DNA of 5,273 nt, from assembly GCA_030691865.1 (NCBI GenBank), contig JAUYDL010000028.1, forward strand, positions 1-5,273, in the 5' to 3' direction. Within the stretch, counting starts at the first letter, position 1, and each line of letters opens with the position of its first letter. A program made the translations under genes and the position numbers. This DNA is from Candidatus Omnitrophota bacterium. GTDB taxonomy: Bacteria > Omnitrophota > Gorgyraeia > Gygaellales > Profunditerraquicolaceae. The notes beneath the pieces were generated by a model, which had not been told where the DNA came from, made no database searches, and worked only from the letters and a program-made list of their open reading frames with translations. This document shows, one piece after another, positions 1 to 4,144 of this stretch.

Positions 1-258
1 ATGATTACCCTGGCTTATATAATTTTATATGGCTTAGGCGCACTGGTCGGGATGTTTTACGGCTATCCCTTTTTAAGCGCACTTTTTGAATCTACCTCTG
101 CCGCAGCTAACGTAGGATTATCTTGCGGAATTACTAATGTCGCTATGCCGGCAATGTTGAAGGTTACTTATATATTACAGATGTGGGCTGGCCGTTTGGA
201 GTTTATGTCAGTATTTACCATTCTTGGATTTTTATTTGCCAGCATTAAAGGAAAATGA
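1..258 (+). CDS. trkH: TrkH-family potassium uptake protein, C-terminal fragment (5' end outside window)
   Basis: This is the last 85 codons of a TrkH-type subunit of a Trk/Ktr potassium transporter, an inner-membrane K+ channel-like protein gated by a cytoplasmic TrkA-type partner. The fragment carries the fourth pore-loop repeat: FESTSAAANVGLSCGIT at about residues 29-45, with the selectivity-filter glycine at residue 39. The final membrane helix follows, with the segment LKVTYILQMWAGRLEF (53-68) typical of TrkH rather than KtrB, then a short basic tail ending IKGK. The ATG at base 1 is almost certainly an internal methionine, because TrkH proteins are several hundred residues long and the pore repeats 1-3 are missing. 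Its stop codon overlaps the start of the next gene (ATGA), which suggests translational coupling. No trkA is visible; it may lie upstream. Family assignment comes from motif recognition. Confidence 0.9.
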   Translation: MITLAYIILYGLGALVGMFYGYPFLSALFESTSAAANVGLSCGITNVAMPAMLKVTYILQMWAGRLEFMSVFTILGFLFASIKGK

Positions 259-740
259 AGAAAAATTTTGCTTTAACTTTAATAATTTTATTTTTAGTTT
301 TTAGCCCGCAGACGGCTGCTTTTTCTCAGAGCTTAAGCAGCAGCGAGTTAATTAAAAATGCCAAAGAATATGACGGTAAATTAATCGCTTATTCCGGGGA
401 AGTTATCGGGGAAGTAATGTTGCGGGGTGAATTTGCCTGGGTAAATATAAATGATGGCCAGAATGCCCTGGGCGCCTGGATGAGCGCTGCTTTGGCGAAA
501 GAAATAAAATTTACGGGAAATTATAAATCTCGGGGTGATAGCCTGGAGATCGTGGGTGTGTTTCACCGGGCTTGCCTTGAGCATGGCGGAGACTTAGATA
601 TTCACGCGCAGAGTTTGCATAAGATTGGAAATGGAAGGATAGTTAAGGAGAGGCTGAATTTTGATAAAGCAAGCTTAAGCCTTATTTTGTTGGGGGCTTT
701 ATTATTAATATGGATCTTAACTCTATTCAAACACAAATAG
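255..740 (+). CDS. Small exported OB-fold-like protein with C-terminal membrane anchor, function unknown
   Basis: A 161-residue protein that I cannot assign to a named family. Residues 1-25 form a signal peptide (KK, hydrophobic core, then SPQTAAFSQS around a plausible cleavage site). Residues 30-120 read like a small beta-barrel of OB type: the run YDGKLIAYSGEVIGEVMLRG, then WVNINDG (62-68), then a GD-x-LEIVG strand. A conspicuous motif FHRACLEHGGDLDIHA spans 103-118 and holds His104, Cys107, His110, Asp113, Asp115 and His117, which could bind metal or be structural. Residues 140-157 are one hydrophobic helix followed by KHK, so the domain would sit outside the cytoplasmic membrane held by its C-terminal anchor. 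AAAGGA lies two bases before the ATG. The gene overlaps trkH by 4 bases and pheS by 31 bases, so it is probably co-expressed with both. A role in transport or envelope function is only a guess from the trkH neighbour. Confidence 0.82.
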   Translation: MKKNFALTLIILFLVFSPQTAAFSQSLSSSELIKNAKEYDGKLIAYSGEVIGEVMLRGEFAWVNINDGQNALGAWMSAALAKEIKFTGNYKSRGDSLEIVGVFHRACLEHGGDLDIHAQSLHKIGNGRIVKERLNFDKASLSLILLGALLLIWILTLFKHK

Positions 741-1723
741 AAGGTGATTTAGCCAAGATTGTTTCTCTGCCGGTCCTAGAAGAGGTGCGGGTTAAATATT
801 TGGGTAGGAAGGGCCTGATTGCGGAATTAACCGGGTCTATTCCTGGCTTACCGGTTGAGCAAAGAGGAATTTTGGGCAAACAGGTCAATGCTTTAAAAAA
901 TAAACTGCTGGGGCTGCTTGAAGAAAAAGAAAAAACTTTAAAAACCAAAGATAGTGTTTTAAAGAAGAGTAATTTAGACGTAGGGATGCCGGGGATTGCC
1001 CAGGAGCTCGGGCATATCCATCCGATTACTCAGATTATTGATGAAATCTGCACGATATTTAACCGGATGGGTTTTTCAGTAGTCCAGGGCCCGGAGGTGG
1101 AGACAGAATATAATAATTTCACCGGCCTGAATATACCGTTAGAACATCCTTCCCGCGATGCCTTCGATACTTTTTATTTAAAAGATTATTCTAAGCTGCT
1201 CTTGCGCAGCCACACCTCTCCGGTGCAGGTGCGCGCCATGAAAACACAGAAGCCTCCTTTGGCTATTGTTGTGCCGGGCAGAGTATATCGTCCGGATGCT
1301 GTGGATGCCAGTCATCTTTTTATGTTCCATCAAATTGAAGGATTTTTAGTCGATAAAAATATCAGGTTTTCTGATTTAAAGGGAATTTTGGAGCTTTTTG
1401 CTCAGAGTGTTTTTGGGCAGGATATTAGAATGCGTTTTAGGCCGCATTTTTTCCCTTTTACTGAACCTTCTGCGGAAGTGGATATCTCTTGTATTATTTG
1501 TAAAGGCCGGGGGTGCTCGGTTTGCGGCAGGAAAGGCTGGCTGGAGATCCTGGGCGCGGGTATGATTCATCCGAATGTCTTTACGCAGGTGGGTTACGAG
1601 CATAAGATTTATACGGGCTTTGCTTTCGGCATGGGGGTAGAGAGAATTGCGATGTTAAAATACGGAGTCAATGATATCAGATTGTTTTTTGAGAATGATT
1701 TAAGATTTTTGAGGCAATTCTAG
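710..1723 (+). CDS. pheS: Phenylalanyl-tRNA synthetase alpha subunit
   Basis: PheS is the catalytic subunit of the cytoplasmic (alpha-beta)2 enzyme that charges tRNA-Phe with phenylalanine using ATP. The 337-residue length is normal for bacteria. Residues 1-85 form the N-terminal helical coiled-coil arm that contacts tRNA (LEEVRVKYLGRKG at 23-35). The class II core follows: HPITQI (104-109), RSHTSPVQVR (166-175), motif 2 region GRVYRPD...MFHQIEGF (190-212), FRPHFFPFTEPSAEVD (243-258) and motif 3 GFAFGMGVERIAML (303-316). Four cysteines (261, 264, 269, 272; CxxC-x4-CxxC) form a zinc-knuckle-like insertion seen in many bacterial PheS. The start is chosen because MDLNSIQ...VKYLGRKG aligns with the usual N-terminus. 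No good Shine-Dalgarno sequence precedes it (only a G-run 13 bases upstream), and it overlaps the preceding gene by 31 bases, so coupled translation is likely. There is no room for a pheM-like leader or T-box directly ahead. Confidence 0.98.
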   Translation: MDLNSIQTQIEGDLAKIVSLPVLEEVRVKYLGRKGLIAELTGSIPGLPVEQRGILGKQVNALKNKLLGLLEEKEKTLKTKDSVLKKSNLDVGMPGIAQELGHIHPITQIIDEICTIFNRMGFSVVQGPEVETEYNNFTGLNIPLEHPSRDAFDTFYLKDYSKLLLRSHTSPVQVRAMKTQKPPLAIVVPGRVYRPDAVDASHLFMFHQIEGFLVDKNIRFSDLKGILELFAQSVFGQDIRMRFRPHFFPFTEPSAEVDISCIICKGRGCSVCGRKGWLEILGAGMIHPNVFTQVGYEHKIYTGFAFGMGVERIAMLKYGVNDIRLFFENDLRFLRQF

Positions 1724-1726
1724 ACG

Positions 1727-3763
1727 ATGAAAGTTACATATAGCTGGTTAAAAAATTTTGTAGACATAAAAATTTCTCCTCAGGAATTGGCAGAGAAATT
1801 GACCATGGCGGGCTTAGAGGTAGTTGCTCTGGAAAAAACAGAGGAGGATTTTGTTTTGGAGATTGAGGTAACCTCAAATCGGCCCGATTGGTTAAGTGTT
1901 TTGGGAATTGCCCGGGAAGTAAGCGTGATTACCGGATCAAAACTTAAAACCGTCAATTTTCAAGAACCGAAGATAAAACCTAAAGATCTTTGGCCGATAA
2001 AAATTTCGGTATCAAATAAACAGGATTGTCCATTTTACAGCGCCAGGGTAATTTGCGATCTCCGGGTTGGGCCGTCTCCAAAGTGGCTTAAAGATAGGTT
2101 GGAGTCTTTAGGTTGCCGCAGCGTCAATAATATCGTGGATATTACTAACTATTGTCTATTTGAGTTAGGCCAACCGCTGCATACCTTTGATTTAGATAAA
2201 TTGAGCCAAAAAGAAATTAGAGTGCGCCGGGCTAATGCGGATGAAAAGATTATTACTATTGATGGAGTAACAAGGTTATTGGGTCCGGAAATTTTAGTCA
2301 TTGCCGATACTCATAAACCCGTAGCCATTGCCGGGATTATGGGGGGCAAAGAAACCGAAGTTACACTTTCGACGCGTAACATTTTACTCGAATCAGCGGT
2401 ATTTAATCCCGTGCTCGTGCGGCGGGCCAAACAGAAGTTGGGGTTGCAATCCGAATCAGCCTATCGATTTGAAAGAGGGGTAGATTTGGAAGCAGTCAGG
2501 AACGCTTCTTTGGCAGCGCAGGAGTTAATTTTAAAGTTAGCTTCTGGCAAACCTTCCGGGTTTGCGAGTTTGGGCGCATCTAAACTAATTCATCCGGTGA
2601 TTAATCTGGATGTCGCTTATTTAAATAAATTGCTGGGTACAGCCATTCCCGTTCTTAAGGTTAAGCAAATTTTAAACAGGTTAGGCCTGCATGTAAAAAC
2701 TAAAACCAGAAATATTCTAACCGTTAAAGTGCCTGGTTTCCGTCAGGATTTAAAGTTGCCGGTAGATTTGGTGGAGGAGGTTGCGCGTATCTATGGTTAT
2801 GCCCAAATCCCCCAAACCCTTCCGGCGGTAAAGCCAGGCCGAAAAGTTTTAGATAAAAGAGATTCCATTTGCGGTATAAAAAATATCTTATCTGGTTTAG
2901 GTTTATATGAGGTAATTACCTATAGCTTGGTTGATCGCGATCTGCTTAAGAAATCCGGGATTAATACCGATGCCGGGTTAATTGAAATTTTGAATCCTTT
3001 AAGCAAGGAGCAGGAGGTTTTACGTCCTGCGCTTTTTCCCAGCCTTATTCGCGCTCTGGCCCATAACTTAGATCAGCAGCAGGAGCGGGTTAGCATTTTT
3101 GAGATCGCTAATGTTTTTTCCGGCCAAGTTAATGCTGTTGCAGAAGAGCCTTTGCTGGGCATAGCTTTATGTGGAGTTAATGCCTTCTTTACCAAACAGG
3201 GCTTAGTCAGAGATGAGATTACACTGCTACATTTAAAAGGTATTTTAGAGACCCTGTTTAATCGACTGGGGGTTAAGGGTTTTGATTTTGCCCGCCAAGA
3301 AGATAATAAAATAAATATTATCATTAACCAGAAGCAGGTAGGTTTTATGCTGGATTTAACTCCGCAAATTTTAGGTGCTTTTGATATTAAGAATCGGCAA
3401 GTTGCCTTGGCCCAGGTTAATTTAGAGAAGTTGTTTGACGGTATAAATTTAGGGAAAAAGTTTTTGCATATTCCTAAATATCCGGCAATTACCAGGGATA
3501 TAAGTTTTGCGATTAATGAGGATATTCCGGTGAAGGGGCTACTGGTGGCGATAGAGGCAAAAGGTGCGCCGTTATTAGATCAGGCCAAAATCGTAGATTA
3601 TTATCAGGGTAAGCAAATTCCAGACGGGTTCAGGGGTTTAACTATATCTTGCATCTATCGGGTGGATAGCCGTACGTTGACCGAAGAGGAAATTGCTTCG
3701 GTGCACAATGATATTTGTTCTTTATTGGAAGAGCGCTTTGGTATAAAACTACGGATAGCATAA
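1727..3763 (+). CDS. pheT: Phenylalanyl-tRNA synthetase beta subunit, short form lacking the tRNA-binding OB domain
   Basis: PheT pairs with PheS; it edits mischarged Tyr-tRNA-Phe and helps bind the tRNA. At 678 residues it is about 110-120 shorter than the usual bacterial form of roughly 790-800. The N-terminus MKVTYSWLKNFVD...LTMAGLEV (1-32) is typical, but it passes directly through ALEKTEEDFV to LEIEVTSNRPDWLSVLGIARE (44-64), so the EMAP/tRNA-binding domain that normally sits between these is absent. The remaining domains are in order: B3/B4 editing domain about 100-270 (NNIVDITNY 134-142, GQPLHTFD 148-155, GIMGG 203-207, LLESAVF 220-226), B5 domain about 290-361 (PGFRQDLKLPVDLVEEVARIYGY, 336-358), catalytic-like core about 375-570, and FDX-ACB anticodon-binding domain about 579-678 (PKYPAITRDISF, 583-594). 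The reading frame is clean with no sign of a frameshift. It begins 3 bases after the pheS stop; GAGG lies 12 bases before the ATG. Confidence 0.97.
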   Translation: MKVTYSWLKNFVDIKISPQELAEKLTMAGLEVVALEKTEEDFVLEIEVTSNRPDWLSVLGIAREVSVITGSKLKTVNFQEPKIKPKDLWPIKISVSNKQDCPFYSARVICDLRVGPSPKWLKDRLESLGCRSVNNIVDITNYCLFELGQPLHTFDLDKLSQKEIRVRRANADEKIITIDGVTRLLGPEILVIADTHKPVAIAGIMGGKETEVTLSTRNILLESAVFNPVLVRRAKQKLGLQSESAYRFERGVDLEAVRNASLAAQELILKLASGKPSGFASLGASKLIHPVINLDVAYLNKLLGTAIPVLKVKQILNRLGLHVKTKTRNILTVKVPGFRQDLKLPVDLVEEVARIYGYAQIPQTLPAVKPGRKVLDKRDSICGIKNILSGLGLYEVITYSLVDRDLLKKSGINTDAGLIEILNPLSKEQEVLRPALFPSLIRALAHNLDQQQERVSIFEIANVFSGQVNAVAEEPLLGIALCGVNAFFTKQGLVRDEITLLHLKGILETLFNRLGVKGFDFARQEDNKINIIINQKQVGFMLDLTPQILGAFDIKNRQVALAQVNLEKLFDGINLGKKFLHIPKYPAITRDISFAINEDIPVKGLLVAIEAKGAPLLDQAKIVDYYQGKQIPDGFRGLTISCIYRVDSRTLTEEEIASVHNDICSLLEERFGIKLRIA

Positions 3764-3771
3764 TGAAATAA

Positions 3772-3830
3772 AGGGGACGGTTCTATTTTTACGTTCGGTT
3801 CTATTTTAATAAAAAATAGAACCGTCCCCT
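3772..3830. repeat. Palindromic intergenic element with 19-base perfect arms and a third internal arm copy
   Basis: AGGGGACGGTTCTATTTTT (3772-3790) is the exact reverse complement of AAAAATAGAACCGTCCCCT (3812-3830), separated by 21 bases. Inside that spacer, CGGTTCTATTTT (3796-3807) directly repeats bases 3778-3789. The right arm can therefore form either a 19-bp stem with a 21-base loop, or a 12-bp stem (3796-3807 with 3813-3824) with a 5-base AATAA loop. The element starts 8 bases after the pheT stop. I recall very similar GGGGACGGTTCTATTTT ends around REP-associated (Y1/RAYT, IS200-like) transposase genes in many genomes, so it may be a non-autonomous REP-like or MITE-like copy; no transposase is in this window. 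A T-rich run (3834-3838) follows the right arm closely, so in RNA it could also help end the pheT transcript. The repeat is certain; its origin is inferred. Confidence 0.9.
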
Positions 3831-3851
3831 AAGTTTTTAAAACATCTAGGA

Positions 3852-3880
3852 TTGATTCCGTTATAAATATGTGCTATACT
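3852..3880 (+). promoter_or_regulatory. Housekeeping-sigma promoter driving the 6S RNA
   Basis: TTGATT (3852-3857) and TATACT (3875-3880) match the -35 and -10 consensus, with an optimal 17-base spacer. TGTGC before the -10 partly resembles an extended -10 (TGnT). Transcription would begin near 3886-3888. This is about 22 bases before the first paired base of the 6S closing stem and well downstream of the palindromic element, so the RNA gene has its own promoter independent of pheST. The start site has not been measured. Confidence 0.75.
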
Positions 3881-3886
3881 TTTTCC

Positions 3887-4070
3887 AGAATCAAAGAGCT
3901 CTTTTAGATATCCCTGCGGTGCACGTTGGAAATTTGATAATTGTTGAACCAACACTATTTTCACGGGAGCCCCAATATTCTTTAGGCACGTGTGCCCAAA
4001 GATAAGGCACCCACCTGAAGCCAAATCGGTTCAGACTATCAGTCCAACGGCACTTTTGCGGGGATTTTTT
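3887..4070 (+). ncRNA. ssrS: 6S RNA, regulator of RNA polymerase
   Basis: 6S RNA mimics an open promoter and sequesters housekeeping-sigma RNA polymerase, mainly in slow growth. The call rests on structure traced by hand. The closing stem pairs 3910-3917 with 4058-4065 (ATCCCTGC/GCGGGGAT, one GU), 3919-3922 with 4050-4053 (GTGC/GCAC), 3925-3930 with 4043-4048 (GTTGGA/TCCAAC), 3935-3939 with 4037-4041 (TGATA/TATCA) and 3945-3950 with 4028-4033 (TGAACC/GGTTCA). A large central bubble follows, 14 nt on the 5' side (3951-3964) and 15 nt on the 3' side (4013-4027). The terminal stem pairs GGG/CCC, GCC/GGC, TAT/ATA, CTTT/AAAG and GGCA/TGCC around a loop at 3989-3992. The bubble begins about 41 bases into the folded RNA, close to the layout of E. 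coli 6S RNA (184 nt), and CCCTGCGGTGCACG resembles the 6S 5' consensus as I remember it. Ends are approximate. No covariance model was run. Confidence 0.85.
4058..4070 (+). terminator. Possible 3' end or weak terminator of the 6S RNA
   Basis: The 3' strand of the 6S closing helix (GCGGGGAT, 4058-4065) runs directly into a T-tract: six Ts at 4065-4070, the first of them pairing with A3910. A GC-rich helix followed by a U-run is terminator-like and would set the RNA's 3' end near 4070. The partner strand is about 140 bases upstream, so this is not a compact intrinsic terminator and read-through into rarA is plausible. Confidence 0.35.
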
Positions 4071-4090
4071 ATTGAGGCCAGGCCGAAATA

Positions 4091-4129
4091 ATCCCGAGTC
4101 CGCCATTGAGACAGTAGCGGACGAGGGAT
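4091..4129 (+). promoter_or_regulatory. Structured rarA leader hairpin with tandem GA/GA step
   Basis: ATCCC-GA-GTCCGC (4091-4103) pairs with GCGGAC-GA-GGGAT (4117-4129) around a 13-base loop (CATTGAGACAGTA). Five and six Watson-Crick pairs flank a symmetric GA/GA internal step that can form tandem sheared G-A pairs, so the helix should be stable without a true bulge. There is no T-tract after it, so it is not an intrinsic terminator. It sits between the 6S RNA and the rarA start, 15 bases before the ATG, and sequesters the only GAGGG upstream of rarA. It could be a processing site, an mRNA-stabilising element or a translational control element. I do not recognise it as a known riboswitch class. 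Confidence 0.5.
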
Positions 4130-4144
4130 CTACCCATCGACCAT

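Noticed and set aside
1..3. ATG at base 1 as the true start of an 85-residue protein
   Set aside because: The sequence is the last pore repeat of TrkH; the upstream repeats must lie outside the window.
741..760. T-box or pheM-type leader for pheST
   Set aside because: pheS starts inside the upstream gene, so there is no non-coding leader before it; no T-box sequence seen.
727..948. - strand ORF over the pheS 5' end
   Set aside because: Shadow of pheS; low-complexity Ser-rich translation.
3806..4024. 72-codon ORF on the - strand
   Set aside because: It crosses the palindromic repeat, the + strand promoter and the 6S RNA; no family resemblance.
3887..4070. Intergenic RNA as SRP 4.5S RNA, tmRNA or RNase P RNA
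   Set aside because: No SRP GGAAGGA-type domain, no tmRNA Ala-acceptor ends or tag frame, and no RNase P GAGGAAAGTCC core; the single rod with a large central bubble fits 6S RNA instead.
4091..4129. Hairpin as an intrinsic terminator of the 6S transcript
   Set aside because: The stem is followed by CTACCCATCGACC with no T-run.
4071..4144. tRNA gene in the spacer before rarA
   Set aside because: No GTTCRA T-loop sequence and no cloverleaf; only one long hairpin is supported.
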